From NCBI GenBank assembly GCA_023957475.1, contig JAMLHA010000013.1:18286-82285 (forward strand): a stretch of 64,000 nt of DNA, read 5' to 3'. Of the stretch, positions 9,217 through 17,413 are shown in pieces; position 1 is the stretch's first letter, and the number at the start of each line of letters is the position of its first letter. A model generated the notes under the pieces. It searched no databases, was not told the origin of the DNA, and was given only the letters and a program-made list of their open reading frames with translations. Origin of the DNA: Crocinitomicaceae bacterium (lineage in GTDB: Bacteria; Bacteroidota; Bacteroidia; Flavobacteriales_D; Crocinitomicaceae). The position numbers were made by a program, and so were the translations under genes.

Positions 9217-10140
9217 ATGAATCACAAAACCATCGACCGCTTAAAATTGGCCAATTTTGGCAATTTAGAATTACTTGCAAAACAAGTGGTTGAGGGTTTT
9301 ATTACTGGATTACACAAAAGTCCTTTTCATGGTTTTTCGGTTGAATTTGCTGAACATCGTTTGTACAACAAAGGAGAATCTACACGTCATATTGATTGGA
9401 AATTGTATGGTAGAACCGAAAAACTATTTACCAAAAAATACGAAGAAGAAACAAATCTACGTTGCCAAATAGTTCTTGATTGTTCGGGCTCTATGTTTTT
9501 TCCAAAAGATGCGGATCTCAATAAATTTGAATTTTCAACGTACGCAGCTGCTTCGTTAATCGAATTACTTAAAAAACAACGTGATGCTGTTGGAATCAGC
9601 TTGTTTTCAGACAAACTTGACTTGCACACCCAAGCAAAATCAAGTCCTGCACACCACCGCTATTTGTACAGCGAGCTCGAAAAGCATTTTATCGAGTATT
9701 CAGAAAAGCAACAAAAGGCAAATGATACGATCACAGCATTGCACTCCATTGCCGAATTGTGTCACAAAAGAAGCTTAATTGTTCTTTTTACAGATTTTAT
9801 TGATAATCCTGACAAAATAGATGAGTTGTTTCATGCTTTGCAGCATTTAAAACACAACAAGCACGAAGTAATTGTTTTTCATGTGGTGCAAAAGAAAACA
9901 GAAATTGATTTTCATTTGGAAAATAGACCCTATTTCTTGGTTGACATGGAAACGGGAGAAAAAATGAAGGTTCAACCTGCAGAAATCAAATCAACTTATC
10001 ATCAATCGATTACCAATTACTTCAATGAGTTGAAAACACGCATGATGAACCACAAAATTGATTTCGTGCAAGTAGATATAGATAAGGGCTACAACGATGT
10101 ATTGTTGCAATATCTACTCAAAAGACAAAAGATGCATTAA
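9217..10140 (+). CDS. DUF58 domain-containing protein
   Basis: 307 residues of the DUF58 family. The hallmark stretch KSPFHGFSVEFAEHR (about 32-46), then GESTRHIDWKLYGRT, precedes a von-Willebrand-A-like domain with a metal-site-like motif LDCSGSM near residues 88-94. DUF58 proteins usually accompany MoxR AAA ATPases and VWA proteins in Bacteroidota; here the neighbour is lgt, with only 3 bp between them, so they are likely co-transcribed. No signal peptide or membrane segment is seen, so it is probably cytoplasmic. Molecular role unknown. Confidence 0.88.
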   Translation: MNHKTIDRLKLANFGNLELLAKQVVEGFITGLHKSPFHGFSVEFAEHRLYNKGESTRHIDWKLYGRTEKLFTKKYEEETNLRCQIVLDCSGSMFFPKDADLNKFEFSTYAAASLIELLKKQRDAVGISLFSDKLDLHTQAKSSPAHHRYLYSELEKHFIEYSEKQQKANDTITALHSIAELCHKRSLIVLFTDFIDNPDKIDELFHALQHLKHNKHEVIVFHVVQKKTEIDFHLENRPYFLVDMETGEKMKVQPAEIKSTYHQSITNYFNELKTRMMNHKIDFVQVDIDKGYNDVLLQYLLKRQKMH

Positions 10141-10155
10141 TAATTTAATTTCAGG

Positions 10156-10824
10156 TTAGAAAATCATGTTGTTATCAACCAATGTTTTATAGATTTCCTG
10201 TGAAACAGAATCTTTTACACTTTCTTTCACCAATCCTCTAAAATTACCAGCAGGTTCTTCAATCACTTCTACCGTTTTGAAAACATACTTTTGATTTTCC
10301 CATTTTAAGATGCAATTGTAATACACATCAGAACCTTCAATTTTATCAATAAAGCGCAAAAGTAAATCATCGTTTGACGAAGGATTTTTTCTAAAGCCAA
10401 TGATGTTGGCAATGAACCCGTTTACCTTAATCAAAGCATCATTTTCTCGTTCAAAAACCAATACTCTACGCAACGGAATCCCACCTGTATTGGCTTTTAC
10501 CAAAAGTATAAATCCATCTTTTAACGGAGTGCCATTTTTTAATGGAAAAAATTTAAAATGTTCAGCAGTACATGGTGACACTAAATTGCCATCTGCATCC
10601 ATTTGTGTATCGCTACAGATATTTATTTCTTTTAATAATTCAACAGCTGAAGGATCATCAAATTCTTTTGAATTAAACAATTCTTCGACACCTTCAAACT
10701 CACTTGAATTGTCAACTGTTTCTTTTTTTAATTCTGGCTCTGGCTGGTTATTTTTACAACTGTATAGAATACTAACACCGAGTATAACTGCTCCTATATA
10801 TTTAATGATATGCATAAAAAACAT
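10156..10824 (-). CDS. Putative lipoprotein of unknown function
   Basis: 222 residues, with a hydrophobic N-terminus (IIKYIGAVILGVSILYSC) ending in a lipobox-like ILYSC near residue 23, so a lipoprotein is likely. The mature part is charged and mixed alpha/beta, with no family I recognise. The start is uncertain: ATG 10824 or ATG 10815 (MHIIKY); both lie inside the end of the upstream HMG-CoA-lyase-like gene, so translation is probably coupled. Convergent with the DUF58 gene, with 15 bp between the stops. Confidence 0.75.
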   Translation of the reverse strand: MFFMHIIKYIGAVILGVSILYSCKNNQPEPELKKETVDNSSEFEGVEELFNSKEFDDPSAVELLKEINICSDTQMDADGNLVSPCTAEHFKFFPLKNGTPLKDGFILLVKANTGGIPLRRVLVFERENDALIKVNGFIANIIGFRKNPSSNDDLLLRFIDKIEGSDVYYNCILKWENQKYVFKTVEVIEEPAGNFRGLVKESVKDSVSQEIYKTLVDNNMIF

Positions 10825-11665
10825 GATTTGATTCGTCCATTGCTTTTATAAACGCCATTTTATCAATTGGTAACACGATATTTTGCTTTTCAAACCATTC
10901 CAACATAATTTCAGTTGGCATATTTCCCGTCAAATCGTCTTTTGCCATTGGGCACCCCCCAAAACCTTTAATTGCGCCATCAAATCTTCTACAACCGGCA
11001 TTGTAAGCTGCTGCCACCATTTTTTCAGCATTTTCTCGAACTGTATGTAAGTGTGCTCCAAACTCAACATGAGGCAATTCTGGAATCAACTCTTTGAACA
11101 GGTAAGTCACTGTTTCTTCCGTTGCACAGCCAATTGTATCGCTCAATGCTTGAATGGAAAATCCAAAGTCATTGTACAATTTTTCACTCCATTTTATAAC
11201 CGTTTCAGCATCCCAATGCTCACCATAAGGATTTCCGAATCCCATAGAAAGGTAAATAACAACCTGTTTATTGTGCTTTGAAGCAATGTTTTGAATGGCT
11301 TCTACTCTTTTCAATGATTCTTCAATGGTGCTATTGGTATTTCGCAATTGAAATTGTTCTGAAACCGAAAAAGGATAACCTAGATAAGTAACTTCGTCAA
11401 ATTGTACCGCATCCTCTGCTCCTCTTTCATTGGCAACAATGGTGAGCAATTTAGAAGTTGATTGCGATAAGTCAATTTTAGTAAGCAAATCAGCAGTGTC
11501 TTTCATCTGAGGAATTGCTTTTGAAGAAACAAAACTTCCTACATCAACCGTATCAAAATTGCATTTTAAAATACTGTTCACATAAGCAACTTTTTTCTCT
11601 GTAGGAATAAACTCATGTATTCCTTGCATCGCATCTCTAGGGCATTCTACTAATTTCAATTCCAT
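10802..11665 (-). CDS. Hydroxymethylglutaryl-CoA lyase family protein
   Basis: 287 residues of the HMG-CoA lyase/DRE-TIM metallolyase family. The lyase splits HMG-CoA into acetyl-CoA and acetoacetate, the last step of leucine breakdown. Visible marks: VECPRDAMQ (Arg-Asp of the active site), VGSFVSSKAIPQMKD, SDTIG, the metal-binding HxH in EFGAHLHTV, and GFGGCPMA-(K)-DDLTGNMPTE with the catalytic Cys and Asn of the family loop. It sits 17 bp after pyrD and overlaps the lipoprotein gene downstream. Confidence 0.88.
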   Translation of the reverse strand: MELKLVECPRDAMQGIHEFIPTEKKVAYVNSILKCNFDTVDVGSFVSSKAIPQMKDTADLLTKIDLSQSTSKLLTIVANERGAEDAVQFDEVTYLGYPFSVSEQFQLRNTNSTIEESLKRVEAIQNIASKHNKQVVIYLSMGFGNPYGEHWDAETVIKWSEKLYNDFGFSIQALSDTIGCATEETVTYLFKELIPELPHVEFGAHLHTVRENAEKMVAAAYNAGCRRFDGAIKGFGGCPMAKDDLTGNMPTEIMLEWFEKQNIVLPIDKMAFIKAMDESNHVFYAYH

Positions 11666-11682
11666 ACTTCCAAAAATACAAT

Positions 11683-12717
11683 TTAATTTGTTATTTTTAA
11701 TAAAGCTTTGTTAATTTTCTTTACGATACCAGGACCTTCATAAATAAATCCTGTATAAACTTGCACCAAAGAAGCACCTGCATTTAATTTTTCAATGGCA
11801 TCTTTAGCCGTGTGAATTCCACCTACTCCAATAATTGGAAATGCGTTATTTGACTTCGTTGCTAAATAGCGAATAACTTCTGTAGAACGATTGGTTAAAG
11901 GTTTACCAGATAAACCACCTGCACCGATTGATTCAACCAGCTGTTTTTCAGCTACTAAATCTGAACGATCAATGGTTGTATTTGTAGCAATTACTCCATC
12001 AATTTTTGTTTCCAAAACAATTTCTACAATATCATCTAATTGCTCATTGGTTAAGTCGGGAGCTATTTTTAATAAAATTGGTCGCTGAATAGATTTAGTA
12101 GAATTTTCATCTTTCAGTGTTTGCAACAATTTTTTCAACGGTTCTTTTTCCTGTAAAGCTCTAAGATTGGGTGTATTTGGTGAAGACACGTTGACAACAA
12201 AATAATCCACATAAGGATGCAAGGCATCAAAAGCTTTTAGATAATCACTATCTGCCTCTTCATTTGGAGTTACCTTATTTTTTCCAATATTTCCGCCAAT
12301 TATAATGGATGTTTTTCTCTTTTTCAATTCTCCAATTGCCGCTTCTACTCCATCATTGTTAAACCCCATTCGATTAATGATTGCTTCATCTGCTTTTAAG
12401 CGAAACAAGCGAGGCTTATCGTTCCCAGGTTGACCTTTTGGCGTAATTGTACCAATTTCAATAAATCCAAATCCACAATGAGCTAAATCATTGTACATGG
12501 TTGCATTTTTATCAAATCCAGCAGCTAAACCTACAGGATTTGAAAATTTCAATCCAAACACTTCTCGATGCAGGCGTTTGTCTTCTACGCAATAGATTTT
12601 TTTAAATAAAAATTTCCCACCAGGTAGTGCTAACACGAAGTGTAACAAATTGGTTGTGAAGTAATGAACTTTTTCTGGATCAAACAGAAATAAAATTGAG
12701 CGAAGTATTTTATACAT
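11683..12717 (-). CDS. pyrD: Quinone-dependent dihydroorotate dehydrogenase
   Basis: Oxidises dihydroorotate to orotate with quinone as acceptor (pyrimidine synthesis), bound to the inner membrane. The start is set at ATG 12717 ([10 protein letters not shown]), giving 344 residues and the class-2 N-terminal helical extension (to about residue 40) that docks to the membrane and takes up the quinone. Other marks: [16 protein letters not shown], the FMN/substrate segment [14 protein letters not shown] with the class-2 catalytic serine, [22 protein letters not shown], and [12 protein letters not shown]. An in-frame ATG at 12753 would add 12 residues and is less likely. Confidence 0.95.
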   Translation of the reverse strand: MYKILRSILFLFDPEKVHYFTTNLLHFVLALPGGKFLFKKIYCVEDKRLHREVFGLKFSNPVGLAAGFDKNATMYNDLAHCGFGFIEIGTITPKGQPGNDKPRLFRLKADEAIINRMGFNNDGVEAAIGELKKRKTSIIIGGNIGKNKVTPNEEADSDYLKAFDALHPYVDYFVVNVSSPNTPNLRALQEKEPLKKLLQTLKDENSTKSIQRPILLKIAPDLTNEQLDDIVEIVLETKIDGVIATNTTIDRSDLVAEKQLVESIGAGGLSGKPLTNRSTEVIRYLATKSNNAFPIIGVGGIHTAKDAIEKLNAGASLVQVYTGFIYEGPGIVKKINKALLKITN

Positions 12718-12851
12718 AAGAAATAATATAACACTACAAATGTACAAAAACAAAAAAGAAGTAACTTAAAAAAAGATAGTATGCATTGTTAATAATACAA
12801 ATATTTCAATCTGTGACTAATAATTATTGTTACCTGATTAACACTAAAAAT

Positions 12852-13682
12852 TCATCGGATAGCAGTGGGGAAATACACATTTCGGAGCACTACTCTTTCA
12901 ATTCTTACAGAGTCTGTGGGTGAAACGGTTTTCTTAAACATGCGTTGATCGTCTGTAGAGTAAAGATACGTAATTTCTTTGTTGTCTGCAAGTAATTTGT
13001 AAGGAAAATTTCCTCGGCTGTAAGTTGTTTGAGAAATCATGCGTTTGGTATCGGTGAGCATGTTTCCGTTTTCGTCATAAGTGTAGGTGCTGTTGGGAGT
13101 GTCCAAAATGCCGTTTAATTGTGTAAGTCTGTTTTGGGCATTGTAGGTGTAGTTCCATCCTTCGGTTTTGCGCACCACACTTGGGTCGGAAACATCTGTA
13201 TGGTGAATGATGCGCTTTAATTGGCGGATATTGCCAATTTTGTCATACACATAGTTTTCGTCTCCTATTTCCATGGCAGCGTTTTCCTGTCCGAGTGGTA
13301 GGGCATTTACAACATGGTCGCCTACTAATCCATCAGCTTGGGTGAGGCGGTTCAGGTGGTCGTAGTTGTAACCATAAACACTTGGGTAATCAAACAACGG
13401 TGGTGGTGAGCCGTAAACGCCATTAAAATCATAGCTACTAATCACTCCGTTGATAGTGCCATTGTAGTTGTGTCCGCACTGTGGTTGATAGGTTTGAAAT
13501 GGATTGTAAAACGTTGGTGTGTTGTTGTCGTAGCTGTAGTAATGTCCCATCAGCACGTTTCCAAATGCTGGAGGAGTAAGGTTAGTAGAGGAAATGCGGT
13601 AAATGCGGTTGCCTATGTCGTAGGAATAAGTTGTAAGAGTAGTATTAAGTGGTTTTATATAGCAAATATAGCTAAAAAAATA
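12852..13682 (-). pseudogene. RHS/YD-repeat protein remnant
   Basis: The frame is open on the - strand from 13682 but no ATG precedes the homologous part, and it stops abruptly at 12852. Several YD-type repeats are visible: YSYDIGNRIYRI near the upstream end (about 13605-13628), YGYNYDHLNRLTQADG, YVYDKIGNIRQLKR, YTYNAQNRLTQLNG, TYTYDENGNMLTD. Full RHS proteins are over 1,000 residues with a secretion signal and a C-terminal toxin or sorting domain; both ends are missing here. Base composition looks richer in G+C than its neighbours, consistent with foreign origin. A terminator-like hairpin at 13705-13740 separates it from the gene upstream. Confidence 0.7.
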
Positions 13683-13704
13683 CTATGTATGCGCATTTTT
13701 TAAC

Positions 13705-13740
13705 AAAAAAGGACATTCAAAAAATTGAACATCCTTTTAA
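13705..13740 (-). terminator. Terminator downstream of the PorG-like gene
   Basis: An imperfect hairpin, AAAAGGA-x-x-TTCAA with its partner TTGAA-x-x-TCCTTTT, is flanked by A and T runs so it could act on both strands. On the - strand it lies about 25 bp after the stop of the beta-barrel gene. Confidence 0.65.
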
Positions 13741-13763
13741 AACTTTTACAAAATTTCTTGAAA

Positions 13764-14723
13764 TTAGAACTTATAGCGTCCTCCTTTCCATGTAGCTTGT
13801 TTTCTTTGACCAGCGTAATCTTTATATGTAATATTTCTTGTTACAACAATATTGATATAAAAATAAGCATCTTTTTGTTTATCACCACGTTGTTCACCTG
13901 GAGCAAACCATGTTGTGTTTTCATAACTTGGATTTGACAAGTAGGCAGATGTTGCACTAACTTCTGTTGCCAATTTTGCAGGGTCGTAATACGTTGTTCC
14001 TACGTCATCAATATAATCTGTAAACGTTTTCACATAAGAAGCTTCGATACCTAAACGCCACATTCTATCCAAACCAATTCTAAAACCAACCCCCATTGGA
14101 ATAGCAAAAGTAACAGGGCCATAAGGTTTAGCACCCCCATCAAGACCTTGACCTTCTGTTTTTAAAGGACGTAAAGCTACCCATTTTCCTTGATACATTG
14201 CTTTAGGGTTAAAGAATGTAGCAGCTACTCCACCAAAAATATAAAATTGATCGTTGTGGTCTTTCATTGATTTAAGTCCTCTCACTTTGTATCTAGCTCC
14301 AAATTTTTCATTTGCCCAAATAATGATATCTAGACGTTGAGCCAATTCAACAAACAATGAACGAAAGTGAAGGTTTCTGGAATTACGAATTACTTCATTT
14401 GTCAATGCATCATTACCTTTCAACATACCGATTGACAATGTTGATGTAGTTGCAAAATACGGATGAAAACGGTATCTAAAACCAACCATCCCTCCAAAAT
14501 TGGTTGATGGAAAGTCTAAATCCGCTAATGAAAAGTCTTTACCGATTCTGTCTTTACCTCCAAGATCTCCAAGGAATTGAGTCACACCAAGTCCAAATAA
14601 AATTTCTTTTTTATTCAACGACCAATTTCGTTGTGTATTGAAATTCGTATGTTGCGCTGATACAGTTGATGTAAAAGCAAGAGTAAGAATCAGTACAAGT
14701 GGATAAGTAAATATTTTATTCAT
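13764..14723 (-). CDS. DUF6089-like outer-membrane beta-barrel protein (possible PorG)
   Basis: 319 residues with a cleavable signal peptide (MNKIFTYPLVLILTLAFTST, cleavage near VSA-QH). The mature protein begins KKEILFGLGVTQFLGDLGG and runs through alternating short strands (GGMVGFRYRFHPYFATTSTLSIG, RNLHFRSLFVELAQRLDI, YIFGGVAATFFNP). This is the pattern of DUF6089 barrels, which include PorG, an outer-membrane part of the type IX secretion machine. T9SS cargo domains occur elsewhere in the window, so a T9SS role is plausible but not shown. It stands alone between a remnant and the sigma-factor operon. Confidence 0.7.
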   Translation of the reverse strand: MNKIFTYPLVLILTLAFTSTVSAQHTNFNTQRNWSLNKKEILFGLGVTQFLGDLGGKDRIGKDFSLADLDFPSTNFGGMVGFRYRFHPYFATTSTLSIGMLKGNDALTNEVIRNSRNLHFRSLFVELAQRLDIIIWANEKFGARYKVRGLKSMKDHNDQFYIFGGVAATFFNPKAMYQGKWVALRPLKTEGQGLDGGAKPYGPVTFAIPMGVGFRIGLDRMWRLGIEASYVKTFTDYIDDVGTTYYDPAKLATEVSATSAYLSNPSYENTTWFAPGEQRGDKQKDAYFYINIVVTRNITYKDYAGQRKQATWKGGRYKF

Positions 14724-14827
14724 TTATAATCTTAGTTTAGAATCACTTCATAATTGGCAAATTTAATGTAATTTTTCGAATTACCTAAAAAAACGATAAA
14801 ATATATAAACAAAAATATGTTTAAAAG

Positions 14828-15601
14828 CTATTTAAATTTAACATTTAAATCCATCGATAAACATCTAACAACCTCATTGTCAGTGTTTATAGCTAAAATA
14901 TTTGTTACATATACCCGTTGATTCAAACCAATATTTTCAATTTCATTTAAAATGTTTTGAGGCACTTTTGAACCATCAATAGTTACTGTTTTGTCACCCG
15001 CTCTCGAAGTATAATACAAACTGAACTGTTTAATTCGGTAACCATCAGCAATTAAAATTTCGCTATTTTTAAAATTTTCCCATGAAATATCCCCATTAAA
15101 AACTCCTGATATAGAAGGAACTGTGTTTTTTAAAGTTGTTTTTGGATTTTGATTGTTCTCTTCAACTTTTTGTTGCTCCTCTTTTGCTTTAGTCGTTTGT
15201 TTTTCACCTAAATCTACGTTTTGTTTTGGTTTAACAGTTATTTTTTCAGCAACTGGTGATTTCTTACTTGTTTGCATTGTGCTAATTTCAACAGTAGGAG
15301 TAGTAACTGTATTATTCAAATTTTCAGTTGGAACAGCAACATCAACCGCAGAACTCACATAATCAACATTTTGTACTATTTGATCATTTGAATCGATCGG
15401 TTGGCTATTTTTAGAAAAATAAATTCCAAGGGCAATAGCAACACTTGCAAATCCAATAGCACCATAAAACCAGCCCTTTGAGATTAGAGAAGTGGAGTTT
15501 GATGTTTTAATTTTAGTAAGAACTGATTCAAAGTTTTGTTTTGAATCAATGTAGTCTTTCGTAAGTTTCTTTCGGTCCAGATTAATTTTAAAATTTCCCA
15601 T
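14828..15601 (-). CDS. Single-helix membrane protein next to a sigma factor (possible anti-sigma)
   Basis: 257 residues. A short charged N-terminal cytoplasmic part (1-44) precedes one transmembrane segment (WFYGAIGFASVAIALGIYF, about 45-63), a Thr/Lys/Glu-rich linker (70-150), and a C-terminal periplasmic domain rich in beta strands (ILIADGYRIKQFSLYYTS to the end). That last domain loosely resembles the Ig-like C-terminal domain of GldM; this is a weak impression. Its start codon overlaps the stop of the sigma factor by one base, so the two are translationally coupled. Order and topology suit an anti-sigma factor, but no zinc-ASD motif is seen. Confidence 0.6.
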   Translation of the reverse strand: MGNFKINLDRKKLTKDYIDSKQNFESVLTKIKTSNSTSLISKGWFYGAIGFASVAIALGIYFSKNSQPIDSNDQIVQNVDYVSSAVDVAVPTENLNNTVTTPTVEISTMQTSKKSPVAEKITVKPKQNVDLGEKQTTKAKEEQQKVEENNQNPKTTLKNTVPSISGVFNGDISWENFKNSEILIADGYRIKQFSLYYTSRAGDKTVTIDGSKVPQNILNEIENIGLNQRVYVTNILAINTDNEVVRCLSMDLNVKFK

Positions 15602-16176
15602 TATTGCAGCTTATTTAAGTATATCTTTTTCAATTTTTCTATTGCTCTAAATGATTTAACTTTTGCATTGTTTTCAGTTACATCAAGTATTTCGCCAATT
15701 TCTTTGAAAGAGCGCTTTTCAAAATAACGAAGTTCTAACAGTTGCATATCTTCTTCATTTAATTTCGCCAAACATTCCATCAATCGTTTTCTATTTTGTT
15801 CACTCTCCTCATGATCAAACTCATCAATAAATTCATTCACCTGCACTGTGTCAATATTCACAGTTCGAATTGCTTTATTATCCCTAAAAGACTGATACAA
15901 CTCACTCTTTGCAATTCGATACAACCACGAAGCAAAAGGCACACCTCTAAACTCGTATTTATGAAGATTTTTTATAGCCTTCATAAAAACCTGAGAAGTA
16001 ATGTCAAATGCCATTTCTTCATCATCCATGCGCTGATAGATATATCTAAATATCTGCTCATGGTATTTTTTATACAACGGTGCAAATTGCTCAGGGTCAG
16101 CTTTTGCTCGTTGTACCCACTCCAATTCCTCTAGCATACGAGAATTGGATTGGTGATACGCTGGGTTCACACTCAT
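15601..16176 (-). CDS. RNA polymerase sigma-70 family factor (ECF type)
   Basis: 191 residues. Region 2 is seen at about 25-95 (FAPLYKKYHEQIFRYIYQR, DITSQVFMKAIKNL, SWLYRIAKSELYQSFR) and region 4 at about 130-185 (LNEEDMQLLELRYFEKRSFKEIGEILDVTENNAKVKSFRAIEKL), with no region 1 or 3, as in extracytoplasmic-function sigma factors. A short acidic linker joins them. It is followed, with a 1-bp overlap, by a one-helix membrane protein that may control it. Target genes are unknown. Confidence 0.9.
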   Translation of the reverse strand: MSVNPAYHQSNSRMLEELEWVQRAKADPEQFAPLYKKYHEQIFRYIYQRMDDEEMAFDITSQVFMKAIKNLHKYEFRGVPFASWLYRIAKSELYQSFRDNKAIRTVNIDTVQVNEFIDEFDHEESEQNRKRLMECLAKLNEEDMQLLELRYFEKRSFKEIGEILDVTENNAKVKSFRAIEKLKKIYLNKLQ

Positions 16177-16302
16177 AGTTTCTGGTTTTATTTTCTAGCT
16201 TAGCAGAGAAATGGCTTGCAGACCATTTGTTTATATAAGTAAATAAGTTTGTTTTGGTTACACTATTTTTAACGTTTATTTTAAAAAAATATTGTTTTCA
16301 AA

Positions 16303-16482
16303 GAAAAAAACCCATACGCTTTGTTCTCTGAAGCTCCAGAAAACACGATTAGAAAAAACTTAGCCTGTTCTGTAATCCGCTGTCGAAAAAAATCGAATCC
16401 GAAGATTGCGGCCCGCCATAGTTTGCCAAAAACTTTTTCTTATGATAAAATTTTAAGCTTCAAAATATCAACGTATGGGCTC
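16303..16482 (-). ncRNA. Candidate structured small RNA, 6S-like architecture
   Basis: The 425-bp gap between yceI and the sigma factor holds no credible gene but is highly structured on the - strand. CCCATACG (5' end, complement of 16472-16479) pairs exactly with CGTATGGG (complement of 16311-16318), closing a molecule of about 170 nt; directly after the closing stem comes TTTTTTT, a terminator-like end. Inside, UGAAGCU pairs with AGCUUCA, and a UUCG tetraloop is capped by AAUC/GAUU. Closing stem plus U tract plus large interior resembles 6S RNA, and a flavobacterial 6S form is known. I cannot confirm the family; tmRNA, RNase P and SRP signatures are absent. Confidence 0.45.
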
Positions 16483-16548
16483 TCAAATAAATTGAGATAC
16501 AGTCACTGCTCTAACTCTATAGATGCACTGATACTGCTAATTTACAAA

Positions 16549-16582
16549 TAAAAAGTCGCTCCTCCAAAGAAAAGCGACTTAA
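16549..16582 (-). terminator. Terminator of the YceI gene
   Basis: AAGTCGCT and AGCGACTT form an 8-bp stem around CCTCCAAAGAAA; on the - strand a T run follows. It lies about 20 bp beyond the yceI stop. Confidence 0.8.
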
Positions 16583-16602
16583 AATTTATAAAAAAATACT
16601 AT

Positions 16603-17133
16603 TTACTGCTTAACCAGCTGAATATCTGCATTTAAACGAACATCTTCTGAAACCATTACTCCTCCTGTTTCCAAAGCAGCATTCCATGTCAACCCGTAAT
16701 CGGCTCTATTGATTTTGCCATTCAACGAAAACCCTGCTTTTGTATTTCCATAAGGGTCTTTTGTAATTCCACCAAACTCCATTTTCAATTTTGCTTCGTT
16801 GGTTACTCCTTTAATCGTAAAATCACCTATGATTGAATAGGTATCATCATCAACTTTCTCTACTTTCTTGCTCTTAAACGTCAATTCAGGATAATTTTCT
16901 GCATCAAAGAAATCAGCACTTTTTAAATGCCCATCTCTTTGTTCATTATTCGTTGAAATTGCATTGATTGGAGCAGAAAATTCAAATTGAGCAGTTGAAA
17001 AATCATCTTCTTCGGTTGCCGCACCTCCTTGAAATCCGTTGAACACTCCTGTAACATTTGAAATCATTAAATGTTTCACTTTAAACATTACTTCACTGTG
17101 ACTTGGGTCAATTACCCATTTATTTGTTGCCAT
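16603..17133 (-). CDS. YceI family protein
   Basis: 176 residues covering one YceI domain, an extended lipocalin-like barrel that binds isoprenoid-like lipids in studied members. Family marks are the opening KWVIDPSHSEVMFKVKHLMISNVTGVFNGF, then DGHLKSADFFDAENYPELTFKSKKVE, and the C-terminal INRADYGLTWNAALETGG. There is no signal peptide, so this copy is probably cytoplasmic, unlike many periplasmic YceI proteins. It is a single-gene unit with its own terminator. Confidence 0.93.
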   Translation of the reverse strand: MATNKWVIDPSHSEVMFKVKHLMISNVTGVFNGFQGGAATEEDDFSTAQFEFSAPINAISTNNEQRDGHLKSADFFDAENYPELTFKSKKVEKVDDDTYSIIGDFTIKGVTNEAKLKMEFGGITKDPYGNTKAGFSLNGKINRADYGLTWNAALETGGVMVSEDVRLNADIQLVKQ

Positions 17134-17254
17134 AATTTTATTTTTTTAATTATTAATTACTTTTTAAAAGTCCAATTAATTCATTTAACTATTGATTAAC
17201 ACTGCAAAATTAAGTACAGAAAATGTTTTAAAAATTGATCTATGTTAAGAAATT

Positions 17255-17360
17255 GCAGAGTGCAGAGTTCAGAGTGTAGAGTTCAGAGATAAACGGTGGT
17301 TTCGGCTACGCTCAGCCACCAGACTCATTTTGTCAACCAATCAACCAATCAACCAATCAA
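17255..17360. repeat. Short direct repeats and a hairpin upstream of recF
   Basis: Three simple structures lie together. 17255-17289 holds nested copies of GCAGAGT/TTCAGAG. 17295-17320 holds a G/C-rich imperfect palindrome (GGTGG with CCACC, inner GGCT with AGCC). 17334-17360 holds three tandem copies of CAACCAAT plus a partial one. They fill most of the 280-bp gap between yceI and recF. The frame through the octamers is open but the resulting leader (NQPINQST) looks like an artefact. Confidence 0.75.
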
Positions 17361-17413
17361 CAAATTATCAACAAAAAGAACAACATCACAACAGTTTTAT
17401 TAATTTTGTTTCA

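Noticed and set aside
16303..16482. RNase P, tmRNA or SRP RNA for the structured region
   Set aside because: One stretch on the - strand resembles the ACAGAA...GGCU end of RNase P RNA, but the other universally conserved segments are absent; tmRNA and SRP signatures are also missing.
16321..16551. A short rightward frame in the yceI-sigma gap
   Set aside because: It overlaps the proposed structured RNA on the other strand and has no coding character.
17255..17360. CRISPR array
   Set aside because: The direct repeats are 7-8 bp and contiguous, with no unique spacers and no cas genes.
17330..17413. Longer RecF start through the CAACCAAT octamers
   Set aside because: The added residues are repeat-encoded and the RecF family begins at MHLKSLQIINFKNYE.
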